Shown here piece after piece: positions 15,716 through 24,554 of a stretch of 32,430 nt of DNA. Every line of letters starts with the position of its first letter. Position 1 is the first letter of the stretch. Made by a program: the position numbers and the translations under genes. The notes below the pieces were generated by a model, which did no database searches, was not told where the DNA came from, and saw nothing but the letters and a program-made list of their open reading frames with translations. This DNA comes from JBBTIS01 sp038059855 (lineage in GTDB: Bacteria; Elusimicrobiota; Elusimicrobia; JACQPE01): assembly GCA_964357255.1 (NCBI GenBank), contig CAYHKQ010000018.1:1-32430 (forward strand), given 5' to 3'.

Positions 15716-16924
15716 GTTAAATCGGCGCGACCGCGGCTGGCCGGCCAGGGAAAAACTGATCGTATTTTGCTTGAGAATTTCCTCGGCCAGAACCCGCTCT
15801 TGGGGGGTTAAGTTTTTTTGCAAGAGATTCCAGGCGCCCTCAAAACCCGCGATATGCCCGCGATAGAGGCTTTCCCAAAGCCGTTTAAACGGCAGGGACA
15901 GTTGGTCGGTTCCGTCCACGTGAGCGTCAATCAAATCCCATAGGGCCGAGGCCACATGCCATTCGTTATTAGGCCCGGCGCAGACATCGGGCGGCACGTT
16001 TTCGATTTGAATAGGAGACCGGCGCGGCACCAGAAACTCAAATTTAGCATCAGGGTCGTCGAGGGCAAGGCGCACTGCCGCGGCGAAAAACGTGGGGAAT
16101 CCCTCGGACCACGCCAGATTTGCGCTGTAGCACTCGTCAATTTTATGAAAGCCGCCGCCTGGGTTGCTGTTTGTGGCCATAGCGACGATAGAATGGCCCA
16201 GCTCGTGAAGATTGACATCCCAAGCTTTGGCGTTGGTCAGATTGACGCTGTGCTCGTCTGATTTATAATAGTCCGAATCACCCGGCCAGATAACGCGCAC
16301 AAGACGCCACCAATCCAGGGCAATTCCATTTTTTTTAAAAAATTCAACGGCCTCGAGAAGGGTCAAATACAACACCCCCAGTTGTCCGTTGGCCGTGTTG
16401 GGATCCGGACGAAAGGACCCAATATCAACGGATTCGGAAAGTGGGAAATTAAGAGCAGGCCCTTCCCATTCGTAGTGATAATAGTTCTGCTTAAACAAGG
16501 TCCAGTAGCGGTTGTCGAGACGAAAGCGTACGGAATAAGCGCCTCTCAAGTTCGGCGGCGGCGTCAGAATCCAACGACCATCCGCGTCCGCGCCGGCCTC
16601 GTCCACAAGCGCATATCCATCGAGGCTGACTAATCTAATCAAAGCCAGTTTGGCCGGACGCAATTGGCCCTGATTGTCCGAGACAGAAAATACGCCGGAG
16701 ATTACAACGGGATTGCCGGGGGTCGCCGGCCCCATCCGCCGCCCGGCGGAGACTTGTTGGGCCGGGTAAATCCAAGCGTTGTTCTGCCGGCGTCCTTCGC
16801 TCGTGAGTTGGAAAAAAATTTTTGCAGAAGGTTTGGCGCCGGAAAGATCCCTGTCCTGGGATGTTATATCACCGGCCCAGACCGACGAGCAAATTCCCAA
16901 CAAAACCAACACGCTTTTTCGCAT
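15674..16924 (-). CDS. Secreted zinc metalloprotease-like protein (HExxH)
   Basis: 416 residues with an N-terminal signal peptide (cleavage probably after VWA, residue 17). Residues about 70-135 look like a beta-sandwich (Big/transthyretin-like) segment. The catalytic motif HELGH is at 240-244, and Glu274 in AWSEGFPTFF, 30 residues later, fits the third zinc ligand of gluzincins. Cysteines near 265 and 317 could form a disulfide. No known peptidase family was recognised from the flanking sequence. It is probably periplasmic or exported. It lies 125 bases downstream of the DUF457 gene on the same strand. Confidence 0.7.
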   Translation of the reverse strand: MRKSVLVLLGICSSVWAGDITSQDRDLSGAKPSAKIFFQLTSEGRRQNNAWIYPAQQVSAGRRMGPATPGNPVVISGVFSVSDNQGQLRPAKLALIRLVSLDGYALVDEAGADADGRWILTPPPNLRGAYSVRFRLDNRYWTLFKQNYYHYEWEGPALNFPLSESVDIGSFRPDPNTANGQLGVLYLTLLEAVEFFKKNGIALDWWRLVRVIWPGDSDYYKSDEHSVNLTNAKAWDVNLHELGHSIVAMATNSNPGGGFHKIDECYSANLAWSEGFPTFFAAAVRLALDDPDAKFEFLVPRRSPIQIENVPPDVCAGPNNEWHVASALWDLIDAHVDGTDQLSLPFKRLWESLYRGHIAGFEGAWNLLQKNLTPQERVLAEEILKQNTISFSLAGQPRSRRFNLRPNWDGGQTKSR

Positions 16925-17049
16925 TTTAGAAGCCCCCTATTTTCAAGACCATCGCCAATGGGAGGCGAGCCTTCGCGTTCCTCAATAGACGATCCTCCCT
17001 ACGGGATCATTCAAACATTTCGTGAACGAAGAATTCAAGTCGAGAGTTG

Positions 17050-17970
17050 TCAACCTTTTTGATCATCAGATTTAGGCGCCTTAAAGCGAAATTGAAACGG
17101 AGATTTTCGCCACTTGATGACAACCGATTGAAAACGCAAATCGAAGACCTCCGCCTCCTCGGGCGAACCCGGCGCGGTCCGCCACACCGGCGCCTTAAAA
17201 AACCAATCGAGTTTTCTGCCAAAATCCGTACCCCGCGCCGCTCGGACCGCCGGGGCGCCCTCCTCGCTTGGAAAGCGTCCAGCCCATTCCACGCGGCCCC
17301 ACATCCAACGGACCAGGCCCAGATGGAATTGTCCGCCCTCCCTGGCGACCCCTCGAAAGCGATGGGGCCCTAAAGCCTCTGGAAAAATATAGACAAAATC
17401 AGGCTGGATTCCCTGGCGCCTGAGGGCTTGCTGAAAAACCTGCCTGGCCAAAACGCGTCCCGTGGCACAAAAACTGACGTAAAAAGCGAGGCCCACAAGG
17501 GCCGCGCGCCAAATCTTGAACGTAGCCTTGATTCTAAACAAGGCCGCGAACGCCGGCAGAATCAATAGGGCCCAGAACACGGGATCCATAATGAAAACCC
17601 AGGACAGCTCAAACCGGCGCCAACTCAAAGGAAAAAGCAATACAACGCCGTAGGAATTCAAAAGGTCAAAGAAAACATGGCCGCCCATGCCGAGCAAAAA
17701 TAGATTAAAAAAAGATTTCCAGGAAATATGCGGGCACATTCGATGAAAACCGGCGCCGGCCAACGCCGCGAGGACCGGCAGGCCGACAATAGAATGGGTC
17801 AAGGTGCGCCTGTAAAGCCATGCGTCGCCGCCCAAAAACATCAGAGCAGAGTCAATGTCCGGCAAATTGGAAGCCACGGCCAAGGCGAGGGTCGTGCCCC
17901 GGCCAAAACGCCTTTGCAAGCCGGCTTGGGCTAGAGCAACACCAAAAAAAGTATGGGTCAAATTATCCAT
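17050..17970 (-). CDS. DUF457/YdjM-family membrane-bound metal-dependent hydrolase
   Basis: 306 residues from the ATG at 17970, which gives the family-typical start MDNLTHTFFGVALA. Conserved acidic and histidine motifs are NLPDIDS, RRTLTHSIVGLP and HVFFDLLNSYG. Together they form the likely metal site next to several membrane helices. Related proteins (YdjM, LexA-regulated in E. coli) have no firm substrate. The C-terminal third is soluble and variable. An upstream in-frame start at 18009 is possible but less likely. Confidence 0.88.
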   Translation of the reverse strand: MDNLTHTFFGVALAQAGLQRRFGRGTTLALAVASNLPDIDSALMFLGGDAWLYRRTLTHSIVGLPVLAALAGAGFHRMCPHISWKSFFNLFLLGMGGHVFFDLLNSYGVVLLFPLSWRRFELSWVFIMDPVFWALLILPAFAALFRIKATFKIWRAALVGLAFYVSFCATGRVLARQVFQQALRRQGIQPDFVYIFPEALGPHRFRGVAREGGQFHLGLVRWMWGRVEWAGRFPSEEGAPAVRAARGTDFGRKLDWFFKAPVWRTAPGSPEEAEVFDLRFQSVVIKWRKSPFQFRFKAPKSDDQKG

Positions 17971-18043
17971 GATCTGGCGCCCAAACCAACGCGACCCGCG
18001 CCTTGGCAAGCCTGGTGCAGTGTCCCAGAAATCCCTTTACATT

Positions 18044-18173
18044 CGTCATACCGGCGTCCCAACCCTCTATTAAAATTGAGGGGACTGTCCCGTCTCCTGA
18101 CGGGACGAAAGCCGGTATCCAGTTCTTGATTTGCAGAATGAAATCCTGGATTCCGGCTTCCGCCGGAATGACG
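18044..18173. repeat. Palindromic MITE-like repeat element
   Basis: The element is bounded by inverted ends CGTCATACCGGCG (18044-18056) and the complement of CGCCGGAATGACG (18161-18173), differing at one base. Inside are two more hairpins: CCCTC with GAGGG (18063-18082), and a perfect 8-bp stem with 4-base loop (18087-18106). The end motif matches the common ccggaatgacg repeat family of bacterial genomes. A half copy lies at 29891-29919. It fills most of the gap between the DUF457 and DUF3047 genes. Confidence 0.7.
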
Positions 18174-18308
18174 GCCTCATTGTAAAGAAGCGTTAGGGAC
18201 ACTACGCTAGGATAGCGAAATTGACAGCCCAACGAGAGGGCTTTTTTGGAAGGACGCGCCGGACGGCTCTTGTCGAAAAAAATGAAATGAAAAAGTTAAA
18301 ATAAATTT

Positions 18309-18995
18309 ATGTTGGGCAAAAATGTTGGACGATATTTTAGGTTATTAGCCTTGTTCTGCGCCCTCGGACAGGGGCAGCCTCTTTACGCGGACGAAGCGCT
18401 GGTTGAAGATTTTTCCCAAGACGCGCAAGATAAGCTTCCAAAAAATTGGAAAAGTAAAGGCAAAAAACCGGAAGACGATTATAAAATTCAGTCCGAAAAC
18501 GGCAATCTCTACCTCCACGCGGACTCCAAAAGCAAGGATGTGTGGCTGGGCATTGACGCTGAAAAATTAAACGGCGGCAAGGGAATCCGCCCCAAAGAGT
18601 TCCCGTTTATAACTTGGCGCTGGCGGGTTCATACGTTGCCGGAGGGCGCGGATGAAAAAATCAAGGCTAAGCAAGACAGCGCGGCCTCGGTTTATGTAAT
18701 TTTTCCGGGACTTCCGCCGCCCAAGACGGTTAAATATGTCTGGAGCGCCGGCCAGCCGGAAGGAACAACTCTTCCGAGCCCTTACACGAGCCGCACGCAG
18801 ATGGTGGTTTTGCGCTCGGGCAAGGCCAAGCTGGGAGAATGGATCACTGAAAAAGTGAACTATTACGAAGACTATAAAAAACTTTTCAAGGAAGAGCCGG
18901 GTAAGGTTCGCGGGGTTTCCATCTTATCCGATTCCGATGCCACCAAATCCCGTTCCGTCGCCGATTACGACGACATTAAATTCTCAACTCCTTGA
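18309..18995 (+). CDS. DUF3047 secreted protein
   Basis: 228 residues with a signal peptide (hydrophobic LLALFCALG, cleavage near LYA-DE). Family features are FITWRWRVHTLPEGADE, then DSAASVYVIFPG, then VKYVWS, and the ending VADYDDIKF. DUF3047 has no established function. A possible -10 (TAAAAT, 18297-18302) ends only six bases before the ATG, and no ribosome site is seen, so the mRNA may be leaderless. The CheY-like gene follows after one base. Confidence 0.88.
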   Translation: MLGKNVGRYFRLLALFCALGQGQPLYADEALVEDFSQDAQDKLPKNWKSKGKKPEDDYKIQSENGNLYLHADSKSKDVWLGIDAEKLNGGKGIRPKEFPFITWRWRVHTLPEGADEKIKAKQDSAASVYVIFPGLPPPKTVKYVWSAGQPEGTTLPSPYTSRTQMVVLRSGKAKLGEWITEKVNYYEDYKKLFKEEPGKVRGVSILSDSDATKSRSVADYDDIKFSTP

Positions 18996-18996
18996 C

Positions 18997-19377
18997 ATGA
19001 AAATTCTTATCGGCGACGATCAGACGGCCACCCGGCAACTTTACGTGGCCATGTTGGAGCAGTATCAATGCCAAATTACCGAGGCGACTACGGGCCGGGA
19101 AGTCTTGCTTTCGATTCAAGCTGAGCGGCCCGATCTCATTGTTCTTGACCATAATATGCCGGAAATGACCGGTTATGAAGTGATCCAAGAGCTTCAAAAA
19201 AGCCCCGAGTTTAAAAAAATTCCGATTATTTTTATCACCGGAAAAAATTTCGACCAAGAATTCCGGGATTTAATAAAGCTGGAAGTCGCAGAGTTTGTGC
19301 CCAAGCCGTTTAATGTGGAAACCCTGCTTGAGGCCATTGAAAAAGTGACAGGCCGTCCCTTGCCGCCTAATCCTTAA
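18997..19377 (+). CDS. Single-domain response regulator (CheY-like)
   Basis: 126 residues, a lone receiver domain. The acidic pocket is Asp7-Asp8, the phosphoacceptor is Asp51 (VLDHNMP), the conserved Thr is Thr81 (ITG) and the Lys is Lys103 (PKP). The start is the ATG at 18997, one base after the DUF3047 stop; a longer frame exists but overlaps that gene. It is the second orphan receiver in the window and differs clearly from the one at 6100. Its stop overlaps the natural start of the next gene (TAATG). Confidence 0.92.
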   Translation: MKILIGDDQTATRQLYVAMLEQYQCQITEATTGREVLLSIQAERPDLIVLDHNMPEMTGYEVIQELQKSPEFKKIPIIFITGKNFDQEFRDLIKLEVAEFVPKPFNVETLLEAIEKVTGRPLPPNP

Positions 19378-19768
19378 TGACAAAAACCCTCCGCTCAGAA
19401 TTCTCAATGTCGCCATCATCGGCGCTTCCAAGGATCGCGGCAAATATGGAAATAAGTCTATCCGCGCTCATTTGAGCCGCGGGTACCAAGTTTTTCCTGT
19501 TCATCCTAAAGAGGATCAAGTCGAGGGACTCAAGGCCTATCATTCCGTGCTGGATATCCCCGTGGCATTAGGCCGTGTTAGCGTCTATGTGCCGCCTGCG
19601 ATTGGCCTTGGCGTTATTGAGGAAATCGCAAAAAAGGGCACGAAGGAGCTTTTTTTAAATCCGGGATCCGAATCATCGGAGCTGATTGAAAAGGCCAGGG
19701 GCTTGGGGCTTGAACCCATCTTGGCCTGCAGTATTGTTGATCTAGGGATAAATCCAAAGGAGGTTTGA
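19377..19768 (+). pseudogene. YccU-type CoA-binding protein with N-terminal frameshift
   Basis: The body from about 19409 is a normal CoA-binding Rossmann protein: VAIIGASKDRGKYGNKS, RGYQVFPVHPKE, VYVPPAIG, FLNPGSES and CSIVDL. That frame has no ATG, GTG or TTG between the upstream stop (19346) and this body. An ideal start, the ATG at 19377 overlapping the previous stop as TAATG, is one frame off. Adding one C in the CCC run near 19387-19389 would restore a 130-residue protein of normal size. It is therefore either a sequencing error in a short homopolymer or a true frameshift. Downstream, the CDGSH gene follows without a gap. Confidence 0.75.
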
Positions 19769-20017
19769 ATGGAAGAACCAAAAATTACACAACGCGCGCC
19801 GTATGTCAGAGAAGAACAACCGGGCAAAAAGGCCTGGTGCGCCTGCGGCCATTCGCAAAAACAGCCTTATTGCGACGGCGCCCACGCTCGGCTCAACACC
19901 GGCATTGCGCCTATTGCGGTGGAGATCGCTCAAGCCAAAAAAATCGCCTGGTGCGGCTGTCGGCGCTCAAAAAATAAACCGTATTGCGACGGGACGCATT
20001 CGAAATTGCCGGTTTAA
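19769..20017 (+). CDS. Double-CDGSH iron-sulfur protein
   Basis: 82 residues with two CDGSH-type [2Fe-2S] sites. Both follow CxC, Ser, PYCDG, then His: CACGHSQKQPYCDGAH and CGCRRSKNKPYCDGTH. Three Cys and one His per site are intact. Such small proteins carry electrons or sense redox state in the cytoplasm. The ATG follows the preceding stop directly, with a strong ribosome site (aaaggagg) inside the previous gene, so the two are cotranscribed. Confidence 0.95.
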   Translation: MEEPKITQRAPYVREEQPGKKAWCACGHSQKQPYCDGAHARLNTGIAPIAVEIAQAKKIAWCGCRRSKNKPYCDGTHSKLPV

Positions 20018-20027
20018 ATCGCGCCCC

Positions 20028-21440
20028 CTATTCAATTCGCTGAGCCGTAATCAAATTGGTGGTGCCTGAGCGGTTAAGCGGCGCACCCGCGGTAATGACC
20101 ACCATGTCTCCTTTTTTAACCGCGCCGTTGGCCAGGGCCGATTCGACGCACAAACTAAACAAGTGGTCCAAGCTTTTTGCCCGCTCGATCTCCAGAGGCG
20201 TGACTCCCCAAAAAAGATTGAGAAATCTAAGAATTTCCGGATGATGACTTAAGGCGAGTATCGCTTGCGAAGGCCTCAAGCGCGAAACGCGTCGGGCCGT
20301 GCTGCCCAGGGCTGTGGGAGTAATAATGGCTTTAGCCTTGATATCCTCGGCAATGGTGCAGGCCGCGTGGCTGATCGCGTCCGAGACGGAGGTTCCGATC
20401 GGCGTATCCCTAAGAATTTGGTGATGATCCATGCTGGCTTCGGCATTTTTGGCGATTTTGGCCATCATTTTGACGGCCTCCACCGGATAAAGTCCCACCG
20501 CGGTTTCCTCCGAAAGCATTAACGCGTCGGCTCCATCGAGCGCGGCAGTGGTGATATCCGCGACCTCGGCCCGGCTCGGACGCGGGCGATTGACCATCGA
20601 GGCCAGCATATGGGTCGCCACGATAACGGGCCGGCCCACGCGACGGGCCAGCTGAATAATTTTCTTTTGGGCGAGCGGCACCTCTTCAAGAGGAATCTCC
20701 CCCCCCAAATCCCCCCCGGCCCCCAAAGCGCCGGCCGCCGCCGCTAAAAAAGAGCGTAGCTGAGCCCTGGCCTCGGGGTTTTATATTTTGGCGATCACGG
20801 GAATTTTGGGCGCCCCAAAGTCCTTGAGTAGGCTCCGGGCCAGGCGAATGTCCTTGGCTTGTCGAACGAAGGAAAGCGCAACCATGTCCACGCCGAGGCC
20901 TACGCCAAATTTTATGTCCTTTTTATCTTTTTCTGTGATAGGTTTAGTGTGCAGGGCGCCACCTGGGAAATTGATGCCCTGATGAGAGGAAAGGCGTCCG
21001 GCATTAGTCACGAGGCAATGAATTTGGGCGCGATGAGAGCTCTGCACCTCAACCTCGATGGCGCCGTCCGCCAAAAACAGAATGTCTCCCTTGGCCACAT
21101 CATGGGGAAGGCGCTTATAATTGACTGAGACAAGCTTGTTGGACCCTGTCACTTTTTGTGTCGTCAAAATCAAAACGTCTCCTGTTTTTAGTTCAACGAC
21201 TTTTGGACTTAGCTCGCCGATACGAATTTTTGGTCCTGAGATATCCTGAAGGATGCCTACGGGGATTCCCAGCTTGCGCGATTCTGCGCGCACAAGATTA
21301 ACGCGCCGGCCATGGTCCGCCGGCGTGCCATGGGAAAAATTCAAGCGAAAGACATTGACTCCCTCTTGAATCATGGCCGCGATTACGCCCGGCCCATCAC
21401 AGGCCGGCCCCAGGGTCGCGACAATTTTTGTTTTTTTCAT
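20028..21440 (-). pseudogene. pyk: Pyruvate kinase interrupted by an in-frame stop
   Basis: Makes pyruvate and ATP from phosphoenolpyruvate and ADP. The two halves are in one frame and total about 470 codons, the normal length. The N-terminal half (21440-20784) has KIVATLGPA, RLNFSHG, DISGPKIR, FLADGAIEV and ends VIAKI. The C-terminal half resumes with NPEARAQL, then GDLGGEIP, VIVATHMLASM and MLSEETAVG. A TAA at 20783-20781 stands where the family has the Mg-binding Glu of the KIEN motif. Just after it, the expected VARGDLGVE reads GAGGDLGGE, with several bases changed to G inside long G tracts. Either sequencing artefact or real inactivation is possible. Confidence 0.88.
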
Positions 21441-21502
21441 AAAAATTTCTCTATCATAATTATGACAGCAGAAAGGAAAAAATGCCAGAGTAAAAAGGCT
21501 GT

Positions 21503-22795
21503 TTAGGAAACGACGATGCGGTCAAACTTGGCATAGGGCTCAAGGGCTTGCGGGATGACGATACTGCCATCGGTCTGCTGATAATTTTCCAAGACGGCGG
21601 CCATGCATCGGCCGATGGCAACCCCGCTGCCGTTTAGAGTATGAACAAACTCTCTTTTGCCCGAATTGCGCTTGACCTTAATATCCGCCCGGCGCGCCTG
21701 AAAATCCAGACAATTAGAACAGGATGAGATTTCCCGCCATGTATTCTCCCCCGGCATCCAGACTTCGAGGTCATAAGTTTTCGCTGAGGCGAATCCGAGG
21801 TCGGCCGTACAAAGCTCCAGGCGGCGGTAGGGAATTCCCAATCTCTCGAGGACCGTTTCTGCTTGGCGGGTCATGATCTCCAAATCCTCCATGGATTTTT
21901 CCGGCAGGGCAAAACGCACAAGCTCCACTTTATTAAATTGGTGATTGCGGATGAGTCCGCGCGTGTCCTTGCCGTAACTGCCGGCCTCGCTTCGAAAGCA
22001 GGCGGTGAAAGAGGTATAGGCGCGCGGCAGGGTTTCCTCTTCCAGCGCTTCTGCGCGGTGAAGATTAACCAGGGAAACCTCCGAGGTGGGAATGAGATAA
22101 AGCTCGGGTTCCCCTGAAGCCGTTTCGATTTTATAAAGGTCTTCTCTGAACTTAGGCAAGTGGCCGCTGGCTTCGAGCGTGGCCGCTTGGGCCATCAAGG
22201 GCGGCAAAAATTCCTTGTAGCCGTGCTCTTTGGTATGCAGATCAAGCATAAATGAAATGAGGGCGCGCTCCAGGGCGGCCCCCTGGCCCGTCAGGAGGGC
22301 GAAACGGGATCCGGCCAGTTTGGCGGCCCGCTCAAAATCAAACAGGCCGAGCCGCTCTCCCAGTTCGTGATGATCTAAGGGTTTAAAGTTTAAAATTTTC
22401 GGTTCCCCCCAGGTTTTGACGACCCTGTTGTCCTGTGGCCCGGCGCCCATGGGAACCGAGGGGTCGGGGGCATTAGGAAGGCCGAGTGTCAACTGCCGGA
22501 TTTTTGGCTCCATGGCCGACAATCCCGTTTCTTGACGCTGAAGGCCGATTTTAATTTTTTCAGATTCAGCCAGGAGCCCGTCCGCGTCGTTTTGTCCGGA
22601 ACGCTTAAGAACCCCTATAGATTTGGATAGTTCGTTTTTTTTAGCCCTCAACGATTCCACCAGGGTCAGCGCCTCGCGGTAAGCTTGGTCCATTTCGATC
22701 AGTTCTTCCAAGGCCGGCAGATATCGGCCCCCGCGATCACGATAAGCCTTGCGGAAAACATCGGGGGTTTCCCGGACTTTTTTAATATCAAGCAT
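21503..22795 (-). CDS. serS: Seryl-tRNA synthetase
   Basis: Charges tRNA-Ser with serine. 430 residues: an N-terminal coiled-coil tRNA-binding arm (about 30-100), then the class II catalytic core. Motif 2 is visible as FTACFRSEAGSYGKDTRGLIR and motif 3 as NGSGVAIGRCMAAVLENYQ, with TSEVSLVN and SSCSNCLDFQARR between. It is complete. A TAAAAT lies five bases before the start (22806-22801), followed by AGGGG, which could be either a -10 close to the start or a poorly spaced ribosome site. Confidence 0.97.
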   Translation of the reverse strand: MLDIKKVRETPDVFRKAYRDRGGRYLPALEELIEMDQAYREALTLVESLRAKKNELSKSIGVLKRSGQNDADGLLAESEKIKIGLQRQETGLSAMEPKIRQLTLGLPNAPDPSVPMGAGPQDNRVVKTWGEPKILNFKPLDHHELGERLGLFDFERAAKLAGSRFALLTGQGAALERALISFMLDLHTKEHGYKEFLPPLMAQAATLEASGHLPKFREDLYKIETASGEPELYLIPTSEVSLVNLHRAEALEEETLPRAYTSFTACFRSEAGSYGKDTRGLIRNHQFNKVELVRFALPEKSMEDLEIMTRQAETVLERLGIPYRRLELCTADLGFASAKTYDLEVWMPGENTWREISSCSNCLDFQARRADIKVKRNSGKREFVHTLNGSGVAIGRCMAAVLENYQQTDGSIVIPQALEPYAKFDRIVVS

Positions 22796-22878
22796 CCCCT
22801 ATTTTATCCTTTGACGACGACGGGGGGACGCAGGCGCGCGACTTTTTTGGAGATTTTGGAGCGGAGCGCGATTTTAGG

Positions 22879-24129
22879 TCAGGAGGCTTGATAAGGAGCG
22901 GACCCAAGGGCAGGCAAACGCAACGCGGCAGCCGGCCCAGGGATAGGAGCCTTGCCGTAAGTCAGGAACGCGCCGATTTTTGAGGTCGCTTCTTTGAGCC
23001 GGTCCTCGGTTTCCACCAGGGCGACGCGGACATACCCTTCCCCTTCCCGGCCAAAACCTACGCCGGGGGACACGCAGACCCCTGTTTCCAAAACCAATTT
23101 TTTGACAAAGGCAAAGGACCCGCCGCGTTGATGCTTAGGGGGAATTTTAGCCCATAGATACATAGAGCCTTTGACTTTAGGAAATTCCCAACCGGCCTCG
23201 GCGCGGACGGACTCGATGAAAACATCGCGTCGGCGCTGATAAATCAAAGCGGCTTCGCGCTCAAGACCGGAGTTTAACGCCTCAACGCCGGCACGCTGGA
23301 TAAAGGCCGGGACCCCATAATCAAAAAAACTTTTATATTTTTCAAGATAGGCGATGGCCTTGGGGTTCCCCAGGGCGTAGCCGATTCTCCACCCGGCCAT
23401 GGAATAAGTTTTAGAAAGAGAATTAAATTCAATAGCGCAAGACTTGGCCCCCGGAATCTCCAGGACCGAGGGGGACGAATAGCCGTCAAAAGTGATCTCT
23501 GAATAGGGATTATCGTAGAGCAAAAGAAAGCCGTATTTTTTGGACAGACGAACGGCTTCTTTGAGATAGGCCTTATCTTCGATCACGGCGCCGGTGGGAT
23601 TATTGGGGTAGTTGAGAATTAAAATTTTTGCTTTTTTGAGCACGGAGCCGGGAATTTGTCCAAAATCCAAAAGAAAACCATTTTTTTCCAGAAGCGGGGC
23701 CCAGTGCGCCCTAGTTTGAGAAACATGGGGAGCGTTTGTGTGGGCCGGGTAAGCCGGCGAGGGAATAACTACCGTGTCGCCGGGGTTTGTCAGGGCCAGA
23801 AACAGATGGCCGATGCCTTCTTTAGATCCCACCAATGAAACAGTTTCTTTGTCCGGGTCAACCGAAACGTTAAAACGGCGCTTATAAAAATTACAGGCCG
23901 CCTGTCGAAATTCGGACGAGCCTTTGGTCATGGGATAGCGATGCGTGATCGGGTCTTGCGCCGCTTGGCGCATGGCATCGACAATAGAGTTCGGTGTAGG
24001 CAAGTCCGGGTTACCCATGCCCAAATCAATAATTCGATGGCCCCTAGCCTTGGCTTGTTTTTTAAATTCAATCAGATGGACAAACAAATACGGTGGAAGA
24101 CCGGCGATCGCTTTGGATGGCCTGATCAT
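22879..24129 (-). CDS. PLP-dependent class I aminotransferase (AlaC-like)
   Basis: Transfers amino groups between amino acids and 2-oxo acids. 416 residues of fold type I. Visible motifs are DLGMGNPDLPTP, PAYPAH, NYPNNPTGAV, the DNPYSEI aspartate, and SLSKTYSMAGWRIGY with the PLP lysine. The conserved Arg lies in GEGYVRVALVE. The sequence is closest in style to AlaC and LL-DAP aminotransferase-like proteins, so alanine or a related amino acid is a plausible product. The last 20 residues form a Pro/Ala-rich tail. It starts 14 bases after the rpsI stop, probably in the same transcript. Confidence 0.85.
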   Translation of the reverse strand: MIRPSKAIAGLPPYLFVHLIEFKKQAKARGHRIIDLGMGNPDLPTPNSIVDAMRQAAQDPITHRYPMTKGSSEFRQAACNFYKRRFNVSVDPDKETVSLVGSKEGIGHLFLALTNPGDTVVIPSPAYPAHTNAPHVSQTRAHWAPLLEKNGFLLDFGQIPGSVLKKAKILILNYPNNPTGAVIEDKAYLKEAVRLSKKYGFLLLYDNPYSEITFDGYSSPSVLEIPGAKSCAIEFNSLSKTYSMAGWRIGYALGNPKAIAYLEKYKSFFDYGVPAFIQRAGVEALNSGLEREAALIYQRRRDVFIESVRAEAGWEFPKVKGSMYLWAKIPPKHQRGGSFAFVKKLVLETGVCVSPGVGFGREGEGYVRVALVETEDRLKEATSKIGAFLTYGKAPIPGPAAALRLPALGSAPYQAS

Positions 24130-24143
24130 CGGCGAGGGGACGT

Positions 24144-24554
24144 TTAGCGTTTAGAGAACTGGAACCGGCGGCGAGCCTTGGGACGGCCGGGTTTTTTGCG
24201 CTCGACAATGCGGGAGTCCCGGGTGAGAAAACCTTCATCGCGCATGAGTTTCCTGAGCTTGGGATTGGCAATGGCAACGGCGCGGGCGATGCCCAGGCGA
24301 ATGGCGTCGGCTTGGCCCGTGATGCCTCCGCCCAAAACTCTGGCCTCAATATCCGCCTTTTCTAACTTAGCCACAATCAGAGGTTTGAGGGCGGAGGCTT
24401 TTTGCCAATGATGAGCGCCAAAATAATTCTCTAAAGTTTTACCGTTGACATTAAAGCGGCCTTCTCCCTGAAGGGTCAGCCACACCTTGGCAATGGCCGT
24501 TTTTCTTTTTCCTGTCGCTAAAACAGATTCGCTATTTTGGGTTTTGGCTTCCAT
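24144..24554 (-). CDS. rpsI: 30S ribosomal protein S9
   Basis: 136 residues from the ATG at 24554. The family signature is complete: ATGKRKTAIAKVWL near the start, LGGGITGQADAIRLGIARA in the middle and the basic ending RRRFQFSKR that reaches the decoding P site. The start overlaps the end of rplM by 23 bases, the usual rplM-rpsI order with unusually tight packing. A longer upstream frame exists but is inside rplM. Confidence 0.96.
   Translation of the reverse strand: MEAKTQNSESVLATGKRKTAIAKVWLTLQGEGRFNVNGKTLENYFGAHHWQKASALKPLIVAKLEKADIEARVLGGGITGQADAIRLGIARAVAIANPKLRKLMRDEGFLTRDSRIVERKKPGRPKARRRFQFSKR

Noticed and set aside
21441..21500. Sigma-54-like TGGCAT ... TGC before pyk
   Set aside because: The spacing between the GG and GC elements is too long for a sigma-54 promoter.
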